Below are positions 1-5,581 of a stretch of 7,620 bases of DNA, in pieces (within the stretch, counting starts at the first letter, position 1; each line of letters starts with the position of its first letter). The notes beneath the pieces are model-generated. The model was not told the DNA's origin. It saw only the letters and a list, made by a program, of their open reading frames with translations, and did not search any database. The translations under genes were made by a program, and so were the position numbers. Origin of the DNA: Desulfobulbus sp. (GTDB lineage Bacteria; Pseudomonadota; Gammaproteobacteria; Burkholderiales; Rhodocyclaceae); contig WQUQ01000029.1 in the NCBI GenBank assembly GCA_009782025.1, positions 1-7,620 on the forward strand, given 5' to 3'.

Positions 1-746
1 CCCATGTCCAGCGAATAGACGTTGGCCTTGGCCAGAATCTCCGGCACGTCGTTCTCGACGATGCGCCGGGCCAGGCCCTCGGCGATCGCCGTCTTGCCGA
101 CGCCGGCCTCGCCGACCAGGAGCGGATTGTTCTTGCGCCGCCGGCACAGGGTCTGGATGACGCGCTCCAGTTCCCGGTCGCGGCCGATCAGCGGGTCGAT
201 CTTGCCTTGTAGCGCCAGGGCGTTGAGGTTGATGGTGTATTGCTCCAGCGGCCCGGCTTCCTTGTCGCCTTCGCCCTCGGCCGATTCGCCCTCGGCATGG
301 GCCTTTTGCTGCGGCACCTTGCTGATGCCGTGGGCGACGTAATTGACCACGTCGAGGCGCGTCACCGCCTGCTTTTGCAGAAAATACACGGCATGCGAAT
401 CCTTCTCGCCAAAAATGGCGATCAGCACGTTGGCGCCGTTGACTTCTTTTTTGCCCGACGACTGCACATGCAGAATGGCGCGCTGGATGACGCGCTGGAA
501 GCCGAGCGTCGGCTGGGTGTCGATGTCGTTCCCACCGGCGACGGTCGGCGTGTGCTCGTTGATGAAATTGGTCAGATCCCGGCGCAGCGCATCCGGCCTG
601 GCGCCGCAGGCGCGCAGCGCGTCGGCGGCCGAGGGATTGTCGATCAGCGCCAGCAGCAGATGCTCGACGGTAATGAACTCGTGGCGTTTCTGGCGCGCCT
701 CGACAAAGGCCATGTGCAGGCTGACTTCGAGTTCCTGGGCAATCAT
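1..746 (-). CDS. clpA: ATP-dependent Clp protease ATP-binding subunit ClpA (N-terminal part, cut by window edge)
   Basis: ClpA is the AAA+ unfoldase that feeds substrates into the ClpP peptidase in the cytoplasm. The first 248 codons are visible; the rest lies beyond base 1. They cover the Clp N-domain (about residues 1-145, starting [10 protein letters not shown]), which is the docking site for ClpS. An acidic Ala/Glu/Gly-rich linker follows (about 150-170), then the start of the first AAA+ module. The Walker A motif GEAGVGKT is at residues 212-219 (bases 90-113), close to its place in E. coli ClpA. The ATG at 746-744 is chosen because a strong GGAGG lies 7 nt upstream and the N-terminus matches the family. 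The A of this ATG is the last base of the clpS TGA stop, so the two genes are probably translationally coupled. The longer N-domain and the ClpS neighbour favour ClpA over ClpB or ClpC. Confidence 0.97.
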   Translation of the reverse strand, partial: MIAQELEVSLHMAFVEARQKRHEFITVEHLLLALIDNPSAADALRACGARPDALRRDLTNFINEHTPTVAGGNDIDTQPTLGFQRVIQRAILHVQSSGKKEVNGANVLIAIFGEKDSHAVYFLQKQAVTRLDVVNYVAHGISKVPQQKAHAEGESAEGEGDKEAGPLEQYTINLNALALQGKIDPLIGRDRELERVIQTLCRRRKNNPLLVGEAGVGKTAIAEGLARRIVENDVPEILAKANVYSLDM

Positions 747-1054
747 CAATTTTCCTCCATGACGCAGGCGAGCGGGTGCTGGTGGCGGCGGGCAAAGGCG
801 CTCACCTGCTCCACCTTGGTGGCAGCGATGTCGCGCGGGAACACCCCGCAAACGCCCCGGCCTTCGTGATGCACTTTGAGCATGATGCGCGTCGCTTGTT
901 CAGTATTCAGAGAAAAAAAGCGTTGCAAAACGGCGATGACAAAATCCATCGGCGTGAAATCGTCGTTCAGCAACACCACCTTGTACATCTTCGGCGGTTC
1001 CAACCTTGCTCGTTGGGCTTGCAGTTGTCCGCCTTCATGAACCTTCGTCGTCAT
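746..1054 (-). CDS. clpS: ATP-dependent Clp protease adaptor protein ClpS
   Basis: ClpS is the small cytoplasmic adaptor that binds N-end-rule substrates (Leu, Phe, Tyr or Trp at the N-terminus) and hands them to ClpAP. The protein is 102 aa, close to the 106 aa of E. coli ClpS. A short flexible N-terminal tail (1-21) precedes the core. The binding pocket residues are present: N30-D31-D32 and T34-P35-M36 in LNDDFTPM, and H62 in the VHHEG segment, matching E. coli N34, D35, D36, T38-M40 and H66. The ATG at 1054 is the only sensible start, because an in-frame TGA lies seven codons upstream and the next Met (codon 23) is at the core edge. No Shine-Dalgarno precedes it. Its stop shares one base with the clpA start, giving a clpS-clpA operon. 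Confidence 0.97.
   Translation of the reverse strand: MTTKVHEGGQLQAQRARLEPPKMYKVVLLNDDFTPMDFVIAVLQRFFSLNTEQATRIMLKVHHEGRGVCGVFPRDIAATKVEQVSAFARRHQHPLACVMEEN
751..758 (-). promoter_or_regulatory. Strong Shine-Dalgarno for clpA inside the end of clpS
   Basis: On the minus strand GGAGGAAA lies within the last codons of clpS, 7 nt after GGAGG to the clpA ATG. It is one of the best ribosome-binding sites in the window. It contrasts with clpS itself, which has no Shine-Dalgarno. It decides the clpA start and suggests clpA can be translated efficiently from the shared message. Confidence 0.85.
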
Positions 1055-1061
1055 GCGCCCG

Positions 1062-1089
1062 ATTCTATACAGTCAGGTTCAATTGGCAA
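1062..1089 (-). promoter_or_regulatory. Sigma70-like promoter of clpS-clpA
   Basis: Read on the minus strand, TTGCCA (1089-1084) and TAGAAT (1067-1062) are separated by 16 bp. Each hexamer matches the sigma70 consensus at 5 of 6 positions. Only 7 nt separate the -10 box from the clpS ATG, so transcription would start at or one base before the ATG. This predicts a leaderless transcript. The hexamers are seen; promoter activity is inferred. Confidence 0.6.
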
Positions 1090-1177
1090 TCGGAATCATC
1101 GGGGCAGAGCGCGCCCTTTTCAATGTCGGCGAAAAACCGCAATGTCCGGTCGAACCGGCAGGCGGCCACGATACTTG

Positions 1178-1206
1178 TTGACGACATAATTCAACTGGCG
1201 TAGAAA
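1178..1206 (+). promoter_or_regulatory. Candidate promoter of the cold-shock gene
   Basis: TTGACG (1178-1183) and TAGAAA (1201-1206) are spaced by exactly 17 bp, matching consensus at 5 of 6 and 4 of 6 positions. An inverted repeat GTTGA (1177-1181) / TCAAC (1191-1195) overlaps the -35 box and spacer and could be a regulator site. The predicted start near 1213 gives a leader of about 110 nt, in the range usual for cspA-type messages. CATAAT at 1185-1190 is a better -10 by itself but has no -35 partner. Confidence 0.5.
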
Positions 1207-1325
1207 GCAACGATGTTTGGCTTTTAGCTGCATCAAGGTTGCTGCATGAACCGGGTCACTGAGCGCAAACAGGGAGTCGGGGAGACCCGGAGTTTGTTCG
1301 TTTTTTGTAAGAAAGTTTTCCAAAC
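1207..1325 (+). promoter_or_regulatory. Structured 5' leader of the cold-shock mRNA
   Basis: This stretch has several self-complementary segments. GCAACGATG (1207-1215) can pair with CATC (1231-1234) and GTTGC (1238-1242), with a 3-nt bulge and an inner GGCT/AGCT hairpin. CCGGGTC (1251-1257) is the perfect complement of GACCCGG (1284-1290). A competing hairpin, CGGG (1278-1281) with CCCG (1286-1289), closes a GAGA tetraloop and uses the same 3' arm, so the last two cannot form together. A T-rich tract (six T at 1301-1306) follows, then a weak AAGAAAG ribosome-binding site (1309-1315). cspA-family leaders are known to change fold with temperature; that this one does is inference. Confidence 0.5.
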
Positions 1326-1529
1326 ATGGCAATCGGTACTGTGAAGTGGTTCAATGATTCCAAGGGTTTTGGCTTCATTACGCCGGATGATGGCAGCGAG
1401 GATCTGTTCGCCCATTTCTCCGCGATCAACATGAATGGCTTCAAGACCCTGAAGGAGGGCGAAAAAGTTTCCTTCGAAGTCGTGCAAGGCCCCAAGGGCA
1501 AGCAGGCTTCCAACATCCAGCGCGCCTGA
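1326..1529 (+). CDS. cspA: Cold-shock protein, CspA family
   Basis: This 67-aa protein is a single cold-shock domain, a five-stranded OB-fold that binds single-stranded RNA or DNA and acts as an RNA chaperone in the cytoplasm. It begins [10 protein letters not shown], as most of the family does. RNP1 (KGFGFI) is at residues 13-18 and RNP2 (LFAHF) at 27-31, both with their aromatic residues intact. Length is normal. The start is fixed by the family N-terminus; the ribosome-binding site AAGAAAG is weak. The gene is monocistronic, with its own promoter, a long structured leader and an intrinsic terminator after the stop. Sequence alone cannot say whether it is the cold-induced paralogue or a constitutive CspC/CspE-like one. 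The long leader favours a regulated copy. Confidence 0.95.
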   Translation: MAIGTVKWFNDSKGFGFITPDDGSEDLFAHFSAINMNGFKTLKEGEKVSFEVVQGPKGKQASNIQRA

Positions 1530-1548
1530 CGCTGACTGTCGCCAGACC

Positions 1549-1577
1549 AAAGCCCATCCATGTGGATGGGCTTTTTT
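1549..1577 (+). terminator. Intrinsic terminator of the cold-shock gene
   Basis: A perfect 9-bp stem, AGCCCATCC (1551-1559) and GGATGGGCT (1564-1572), closes a 4-nt loop and runs into six T (1572-1577). It lies about 20 nt after the csp stop. It also falls just past the 3' end of the convergent moaC gene. On that strand the stem is followed by only three T, so termination of moaC there would be weaker. Confidence 0.92.
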
Positions 1578-1581
1578 GTTT

Positions 1582-2073
1582 TCAGGGCGCGACCCAGTGC
1601 CCCGATTTGCCGCCCTGTTTTTCGCCGAGGCGGATGTTGTCGATGCGCATGCCGCGGTCGACCGCCTTGCACATGTCGTAGATGGTCAAGAGGCCGACGG
1701 AAACGGCGGTCAGCGCTTCCATCTCGACGCCGGTGCGGCCAAAGCATTCGGCAGTGACCTGACAATGCACCGCGCATTCGGCCTCGTCGATGGCGAACTC
1801 GGCGGCGACGCGGGTGAGGGCGATCGGGTGGCACAGGGGAATCAACTCGCCGGTGCGTTTCGCCCCCTGAATCGCCGCGATGCGGGCAATGCCCAGCACA
1901 TCGCCCTTTTTCGCCGAGCCGTCGCGGATCAGCGCCAGGGTTTCCGGCTTCATGAAAATGCTGCCGCCGGCGCGGGCGCGGCGCGCCGTTTCGTGCTTGC
2001 CGCCGACGTCGACCATGTGGGCCTGGCCGGCGCTGTCGAAATGGGTCAGATTGCTTTGTGTCGTTTGTGTCAC
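1582..2073 (-). CDS. moaC: Cyclic pyranopterin monophosphate synthase MoaC
   Basis: MoaC converts the MoaA product 3',8-cyclo-7,8-dihydro-GTP to cyclic pyranopterin monophosphate, the second step of molybdenum cofactor synthesis, in the cytoplasm. The 163-aa length is normal. Family motifs are intact: [15 protein letters not shown] near the start, LIPLCHP with catalytic H82, GVEMEA with E117, and YDMCKA with D133 and K136. K56 corresponds to E. coli K51, and the offsets to the E. coli active-site residues are constant. The start is a GTG at 2073-2071; no in-frame ATG lies upstream and the next Met (residue 20) is inside the conserved core. No Shine-Dalgarno is visible, so initiation may be weak. 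The gene stands alone, convergent with csp and divergent from the M48 protease. No other moa gene is in the window. Confidence 0.96.
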   Translation of the reverse strand: MTQTTQSNLTHFDSAGQAHMVDVGGKHETARRARAGGSIFMKPETLALIRDGSAKKGDVLGIARIAAIQGAKRTGELIPLCHPIALTRVAAEFAIDEAECAVHCQVTAECFGRTGVEMEALTAVSVGLLTIYDMCKAVDRGMRIDNIRLGEKQGGKSGHWVAP

Positions 2074-2120
2074 GAGATTTTGCCGGACATTGCGCGGGCC
2101 GCATGGGGCGGCGGAGGTGG

Positions 2121-2131
2121 GCTATCATAGC
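2121..2131. promoter_or_regulatory. Palindromic -10-like element between moaC and the M48 protease gene
   Basis: GCTAT-C-ATAGC is a perfect palindrome around base 2126 in the 62-bp divergent gap. It contains TATCAT on the plus strand and TATGAT on the minus strand, each 5 of 6 to the -10 consensus. The plus-strand box ends 7 nt before the protease ATG. The minus-strand box would give moaC a leader of about 44 nt. No good -35 hexamer is seen on either side, so this could instead be an operator or chance. Confidence 0.35.
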
Positions 2132-2135
2132 ACCC

Positions 2136-3584
2136 ATGACCCTGAGCCGCCGCCTGACCGCCGGAATACTCGCCTGCGCCCTGGCGCTGCAACCGCTATG
2201 CGCCGATGAATTGCCGGAACTCGGCGATGCCGCCAGCAACGACTTGTCGCCGCAGATGGAAAAGCAGATCGGGCGGCAGATCATGAACGACATTCGCACG
2301 AGCGAACCGGCCTATCTCGATGATTCCGACGTCGAGGGTTATCTCAACACGCTGGGTAGCAAATTGGTTGCCGCCAGCGCCGATCCGGGCCTGGGTTTTA
2401 CCTTTTTCGCCATCGCCGATCCGAGCATCAACGCCTTCGCCTTGCCTGGCGGTTATATCGGCGTGCATAGCGGCCTCATCCTGACCGCCCAGACCGAATC
2501 GGAACTGGCTGGCGTGATGGCGCACGAAATCGCCCACGTCACTCAACGCCACATTGCTCGCCAGGTATTCCAGTCCAGGCATTTGAGCATGGCCTCGATG
2601 CTGGCGATGGGCCTGGCCTTGCTGGCGGCGCGTTCCAATTCGCAGGTGGCGGGGGGAACGATTGCCGCCACCCAGGCCGGGCTGGCCTCGGCGCAACTGG
2701 CTTTCTCGCGCAATTTCGAGCGCGAGGCCGACCGGCTCGGCTTCGACACCTTGCGCAAGGCGGGTTTCGATGTGCGCGGCATGGCCGTCTTCTTCGGCAG
2801 CCTGCAAAAGGCAACGCGACTCTACGAGAACAACGCCACCGCCTACCTGCGCACCCATCCGCTGACCGGCGAGCGTCTGACCGACATGCAGAACCGCGAG
2901 ATGGACGTGCAATACCGGCAGGTGCCGGATAGCGCCGAGTTTCAACTGGTGCGGGCCAAGTTGCGGGCCATGCAGGGCACGCCGGTGGAAGCGGTGAACG
3001 ATTTCAAGCGCTTGCTCGACGAGCGCAAATTCACTGCCGAGGAAGCGACCCGCTACGGTTTGGCTTACGCGCTGTTCCGCGCCCGCGACTGGGCGGCGGC
3101 CGAAGAGCAAATCCAGAAGGCGCGCGGCGTCAAGGCGGCGGAGCCGATGATCGAGCGCCTGTATGCCGACATTCGCCTGGCGCGTGGCGATACCGCCGGC
3201 GGCCTGGCCGTCTATCGCCAGGCCATCCAGCGCTCGCCGCGCCACCAGGGCTTGCTCGACGGTTATGCCCAGGCGCTGCTGGCGGCCCGCCGCTTCGACG
3301 AGGCGCTGCGCTTTGCCGATGCGCAATTGCAGTGGCAGCCGGATTCGACCCGCTACCGCCGGGTGCGGGCGGCGGCGCATGCCGGCCTGGGCCATGAGGC
3401 GCAGCAACATCAGGAACTGGCCGACGTCTTTGCGCTGCAAGGCCAGACGCAGGCCGCCATCGAGCAACTGGAACTGGCGCAGAAAGCCGGCGATGCCAAT
3501 TTCTACGTCATGTCGGCCATCGACGCCCGCTTGCGCGAACTCAAACGCCAGCGCCTCGATGAACTGAAAGAGCGGCGCGATTGA
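2136..3584 (+). CDS. bepA: Periplasmic M48 zinc metalloprotease with TPR domain, BepA/YfgC-like
   Basis: The product is 482 aa, close to E. coli BepA (487 aa), a periplasmic protease and chaperone that helps assemble or clear outer-membrane proteins such as LptD. A Sec signal peptide (about 1-23, cleavage after LCA) leads into an M48 domain. The zinc motif HEIAH is at residues 130-134. The third ligand is probably E197 in EREADR, and H241 in RTHPL corresponds to the BepA switch histidine H246. A hydrophobic Met/Ala/Leu-rich stretch (about 151-166) follows the active site, as in the family. Alpha-helical TPR-like repeats fill about 265-450. The ATG at 2136 is chosen because it gives a clean signal peptide; the ATGs at 2058 and 2103 would add a long arginine-rich extension. 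A GGAGG at 2113-2117 is too far (18 nt) to serve this start. The product may be a BepA relative rather than a strict orthologue. Confidence 0.9.
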   Translation: MTLSRRLTAGILACALALQPLCADELPELGDAASNDLSPQMEKQIGRQIMNDIRTSEPAYLDDSDVEGYLNTLGSKLVAASADPGLGFTFFAIADPSINAFALPGGYIGVHSGLILTAQTESELAGVMAHEIAHVTQRHIARQVFQSRHLSMASMLAMGLALLAARSNSQVAGGTIAATQAGLASAQLAFSRNFEREADRLGFDTLRKAGFDVRGMAVFFGSLQKATRLYENNATAYLRTHPLTGERLTDMQNREMDVQYRQVPDSAEFQLVRAKLRAMQGTPVEAVNDFKRLLDERKFTAEEATRYGLAYALFRARDWAAAEEQIQKARGVKAAEPMIERLYADIRLARGDTAGGLAVYRQAIQRSPRHQGLLDGYAQALLAARRFDEALRFADAQLQWQPDSTRYRRVRAAAHAGLGHEAQQHQELADVFALQGQTQAAIEQLELAQKAGDANFYVMSAIDARLRELKRQRLDELKERRD

Positions 3585-3587
3585 GGT

Positions 3588-3593
3588 TAGAAT
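3588..3593 (+). promoter_or_regulatory. Possible -10 box for tusA
   Basis: TAGAAT begins four bases after the protease stop codon, and a start near 3600 would give a leader of about 22 nt. No convincing -35 hexamer is seen in the end of the protease gene. The 38-nt gap would also allow readthrough transcription from the protease promoter. A GGAAG at 3609-3613 is a fair ribosome-binding site, 9 nt from the tusA ATG. Confidence 0.35.
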
Positions 3594-3622
3594 CGCCGCC
3601 CCAACCCCGGAAGCCCGCCGCC

Positions 3623-3850
3623 ATGCAATTCGACCGCGATCTCGACGTCAAGGGCCTCAACTGCCCGCTGCCCATCCTGCGTACCAAGAAGGCGCTGGCC
3701 GAGATGGCATCCGGTCAGGTGCTGCGCGTACAGGCCACCGATCCGGGAGCGCAGAAGGATTTCCCGGCTTTCGCCAAACAGACCGGCAATGCCTTGATCG
3801 GCCAGCAGGAAGAAAACAGCGTTTTTGAATTTTTTCTCAAGCGTAAGTAA
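3623..3850 (+). CDS. tusA: TusA/SirA-family sulfurtransferase
   Basis: This 75-aa protein carries the TusA signature: GLNCPLPILRTKKAL with the Cys-Pro-x-Pro motif at residues 14-17, where C14 is the persulfide carrier. The remainder fits the two-layer alpha/beta fold and ends with a short basic tail. In the cytoplasm TusA accepts sulfur from a cysteine desulfurase and passes it on for tRNA 2-thiouridine formation. Family members also take part in molybdenum cofactor sulfur supply and in sulfur oxidation. Which role applies is not settled here: no other tus, dsr or hdr gene is visible. The start at 3623 has GGAAG upstream. The gene follows the M48 protease by 38 nt in the same direction. Its terminator, if any, could be the small inverted repeat near 3900. 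Confidence 0.9.
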   Translation: MQFDRDLDVKGLNCPLPILRTKKALAEMASGQVLRVQATDPGAQKDFPAFAKQTGNALIGQQEENSVFEFFLKRK

Positions 3851-3891
3851 CGCTAACCTGCCGCGCCATTGTGTTGCGAGAACTTGAGCAG

Positions 3892-3908
3892 CGCCGAATG
3901 AGTCGGCG
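3892..3908 (+). repeat. Inverted repeat upstream of the toxin-antitoxin module
   Basis: CGCCGA (3892-3897) and TCGGCG (3903-3908) form a perfect 6-bp stem around the 5-nt loop ATGAG. The repeat lies 42 nt after the tusA stop and ends 21 bp before the antitoxin -10 box, covering the place where a -35 element would be. It could be an operator for the antitoxin, since AbrB/MazE-type proteins bind near their own promoters, or a weak tusA terminator. No clean T-run follows, which favours the operator reading. Confidence 0.4.
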
Positions 3909-3926
3909 GATGAAAATTCCTTTTGC

Positions 3927-3935
3927 TGTTATAAT
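3927..3935 (+). promoter_or_regulatory. Extended -10 promoter of the toxin-antitoxin operon
   Basis: TGTTATAAT is a perfect extended -10 element (TGn followed by consensus TATAAT). Such promoters need no -35 box, and none is seen. The -10 ends 6 nt before the antitoxin ATG, so transcription starting 7 nt after the box would begin exactly at the A of that ATG. The element is seen; activity and the leaderless mRNA are inferred. Confidence 0.65.
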
Positions 3936-3941
3936 CTTTGT

Positions 3942-4169
3942 ATGAACGCGACCCTTAAAATTACCAAAATCGGCAACAGCGCTGGCGTCATCCTGCCCAA
4001 GGAATTGCTGGCGCGTCTCAACACGCAAGTGGGCGGGATGCTCACGGTGGTTACGACTCCGCGAGGCATTGAGCTTGGCGCGGCGGAACCTGATTTCGAT
4101 GCGCAGATGGCGGCCGCGCGAGAAGTGATGCAGCGGCGCAAACGCGCTCTGCGTGAACTGGCCAAATAG
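3942..4169 (+). CDS. AbrB/MazE-family antitoxin (SpoVT-AbrB domain)
   Basis: This 75-aa protein begins with a swapped-hairpin AbrB-type DNA-binding domain (about residues 4-50). The diagnostic run KITKIGNSAGVILPKELL is near the N-terminus. The C-terminal part (about 51-75) is a charged helix with several Arg and Lys residues, which in this class usually binds and neutralises the toxin. Such antitoxins dimerise and repress their own operon. The gene ends 3 nt before a Doc-type toxin gene, and AbrB-type antitoxins paired with Doc-type (rather than MazF) toxins are a known combination. The start is set by the domain; there is no Shine-Dalgarno, and a perfect extended -10 box sits directly upstream. 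GC content and codon use do not look strongly foreign. Confidence 0.9.
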   Translation: MNATLKITKIGNSAGVILPKELLARLNTQVGGMLTVVTTPRGIELGAAEPDFDAQMAAAREVMQRRKRALRELAK

Positions 4170-4173
4170 GCCA
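4159..4173 (+). promoter_or_regulatory. Hairpin spanning the antitoxin stop and toxin start
   Basis: TGGCC (4159-4163) and GGCCA (4169-4173) can form a 5-bp stem with loop AAATA. The antitoxin TAG stop (4167-4169) is in the loop and 3' arm, and the last paired base is the A of the toxin ATG. The toxin has no clear Shine-Dalgarno. A ribosome finishing the antitoxin would melt this stem, which fits translational coupling. The repeat is seen; the function is inferred. Confidence 0.4.
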
Positions 4174-4559
4174 TGCCGGACTGGACGTGGATTACTGCGG
4201 CGGCAGCCGTGGCGATACATGCCGAACAACTGGCCGAGCATGGCGGCGCCGAAGGCGTGCGTGATGCGGGTTTGCTCGATAGCGCGATGGCCCGACCGCA
4301 AAATGTCGCCGCCTATGGTGAACCCGACGCGGCGGCGCTGGCAGCCGCTTACGCTTACGGAATCGCGCGCAATCATCCTTTTGTCGATGGCAACAAGCGT
4401 ACAGCGGCGGTCGTCAGCGAAACCTTCCTGATACTGAACGGCCAGACGTTGACTGCCACTGATGCGGAACTGGTTGTTGCCTTTCTCGCGCTGGCCGCTG
4501 GCGAACTGGCGGAGGAGCAACTGGCCGACTGGTTCCGCCAGTATGTGCGGGAGCAGTGA
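4173..4559 (+). CDS. doc: Doc-type toxin (Fic family, death-on-curing)
   Basis: The 128-aa protein matches Doc toxins in length and motifs. The Fic motif reads HPFVDGNKR at residues 68-76, followed by T77. P1 Doc has HIFNDANKR at nearly the same place. A Lys (K75) replaces the second Gly of the canonical AMPylating motif HxFx(D/E)GNGR, the change that makes Doc a kinase. P1 Doc phosphorylates EF-Tu on a conserved threonine and stops translation. The family segment GVRDAGLLDSAMARPQ is at about 28-43. No inhibitory (S/T)xxxE(G/N) helix is evident, so control is expected from the antitoxin. The motif is intact, so the toxin is probably active. It starts 3 nt after the antitoxin stop. That it targets EF-Tu is inferred from the family. 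Confidence 0.92.
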   Translation: MPDWTWITAAAAVAIHAEQLAEHGGAEGVRDAGLLDSAMARPQNVAAYGEPDAAALAAAYAYGIARNHPFVDGNKRTAAVVSETFLILNGQTLTATDAELVVAFLALAAGELAEEQLADWFRQYVREQ

Positions 4560-4617
4560 GCGCGGTCAGCGCGGGGCTTTCGCCAATCTCTTGCTGAGTG
4601 TTTGACCCGGCCGACGC

Positions 4618-4623
4618 TACAAT
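4618..4623 (+). promoter_or_regulatory. Possible -10 box for cysDN
   Basis: TACAAT matches the -10 consensus at 5 of 6 positions and would start transcription near 4630, about 22 nt before the cysD ATG. TTGACC at 4602-4607 is a good -35 by itself but the 10-bp spacing is too short, so an activator such as CysB might be needed. No CysB site can be recognised by eye. No terminator for the toxin-antitoxin operon is visible in the 92-bp gap. Confidence 0.35.
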
Positions 4624-4651
4624 GCCGGCCATTCGATCTGGACTGATTGTC

Positions 4652-5581
4652 ATGACCCAACGCTCCACCCTCCCTCATCTCGACTGGCTCGAAGCCGAGG
4701 CCATCCACATCATGCGCGAGGTGGCCGGCCAGTGCGCCAACCCGGCGCTGCTGTTCTCCGGCGGCAAGGATTCCATCTGCATGCTGCGCCTTGCCGAGAA
4801 AGCCTTTCGTCCCGGCCGCTTTCCCTTTCCGCTGCTGCATATCGACACCGGCCACAATTACCGCGAAGTCGTCGATTTCCGCGACCGGCGCGCCGCCGAA
4901 CTGGGCGAGCGGCTGATCGTGCGCTCGGTGGAAGATTCGATGCGGCGCGGCACGGTGGTGTTGAAGCATGAGAGCGAGTCGCGCAACAAGCACCAGTCGG
5001 TCACGCTGCTGGAGGCCATCGAGGAATTCGGCTTCGACTGCTGCATCGGCGGCGCCCGCCGCGATGAGGAAAAGGCTCGGGCCAAGGAGCGCATCATGAG
5101 CTTCCGCGACGAGTTCGGCCAATGGGATCCGAAAAACCAGCGCCCGGAACTGTGGAATCTCTACAACGCCCGCAGCCACAAGGGCGAGAACATCCGCGCC
5201 TTTCCCATTTCCAACTGGACGGAGATGGATGTCTGGCAATACATCGAGCGCGAGAATCTCGAACTGCCGAGCATCTATTTTGCCCACCACCGCCCCGTGG
5301 TCATCCGCGGCGGGGCCATCGTGCCGGTCAACGTGCCGCTGGTCAGCGGCGAACTGACCAATCTGCCCAAGGCCGGCGAGGAGATCGTCTCCCGGCAGGT
5401 GCGCTTTCGCACCGTCGGCGATATTTCCTGCACCGCGCCGGTCGAGTCGGAGGCCGATACCGTCGCCAAAATCGTGCTGGAAACCGCCAGCACAACCATC
5501 ACCGAGCGCGGCGCAACCCGTCTGGACGATCAGACCAGCGACGCCTCGATGGAACAACGCAAGAAAGAAGGGTATTTCTGA
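4652..5581 (+). CDS. cysD: Sulfate adenylyltransferase subunit 2 (CysD)
   Basis: CysD is the catalytic ATP-pyrophosphatase subunit of the CysDN ATP sulfurylase, which makes adenylyl sulfate (APS) from sulfate and ATP in the cytoplasm. The product is 309 aa (E. coli 302). The PP-loop SGGKDS is at residues 36-41 (SIGKDS in E. coli). HIDTGHNYRE is near 63-72, and GGARRDEEKARAKERI starts at 133. It ends in KKEGYF, typical of the family. The segment around residues 90-125 differs from E. coli CysD and resembles the form common in Burkholderiales and other betaproteobacteria. The ATG at 4652 is preferred over the one at 4598 because it matches the family N-terminus. The ribosome-binding site is weak. 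Its stop shares one base with the cysN start. Confidence 0.96.
   Translation: MTQRSTLPHLDWLEAEAIHIMREVAGQCANPALLFSGGKDSICMLRLAEKAFRPGRFPFPLLHIDTGHNYREVVDFRDRRAAELGERLIVRSVEDSMRRGTVVLKHESESRNKHQSVTLLEAIEEFGFDCCIGGARRDEEKARAKERIMSFRDEFGQWDPKNQRPELWNLYNARSHKGENIRAFPISNWTEMDVWQYIERENLELPSIYFAHHRPVVIRGGAIVPVNVPLVSGELTNLPKAGEEIVSRQVRFRTVGDISCTAPVESEADTVAKIVLETASTTITERGATRLDDQTSDASMEQRKKEGYF

Noticed and set aside
1146..1158. CCGGT-CGA-ACCGG palindrome upstream of the csp promoter
   Set aside because: The short GC-rich hairpin has no T-run and no clear relation to a promoter; it is expected by chance in such DNA.
2058..2135. Longer N-terminus for the M48 protease (starts at 2058 or 2103)
   Set aside because: It would place an arginine-rich stretch before a clean Sec signal peptide and, from 2058, overlap moaC.
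1256..2299. Long minus-strand open frame (347 codons) across csp and moaC
   Set aside because: It is a shifted-frame shadow of moaC and the antisense of csp; its composition is Arg/Pro-rich and it matches no family.
2196..3467. 423-codon minus-strand open frame opposite the M48 protease
   Set aside because: It is antisense to a gene with clear zinc-protease motifs and signal peptide; such frames are common in GC-rich DNA.
4560..4595. Possible terminator after the Doc toxin gene (GCGC/GCGC)
   Set aside because: The stem is only 4 bp with no T-run.
5122..5580. Upstream in-frame extension of cysN starting within cysD
   Set aside because: The extension is Arg/Pro-rich out-of-frame cysD sequence; the ATG at 5581 has a ribosome-binding site and the family N-terminus.
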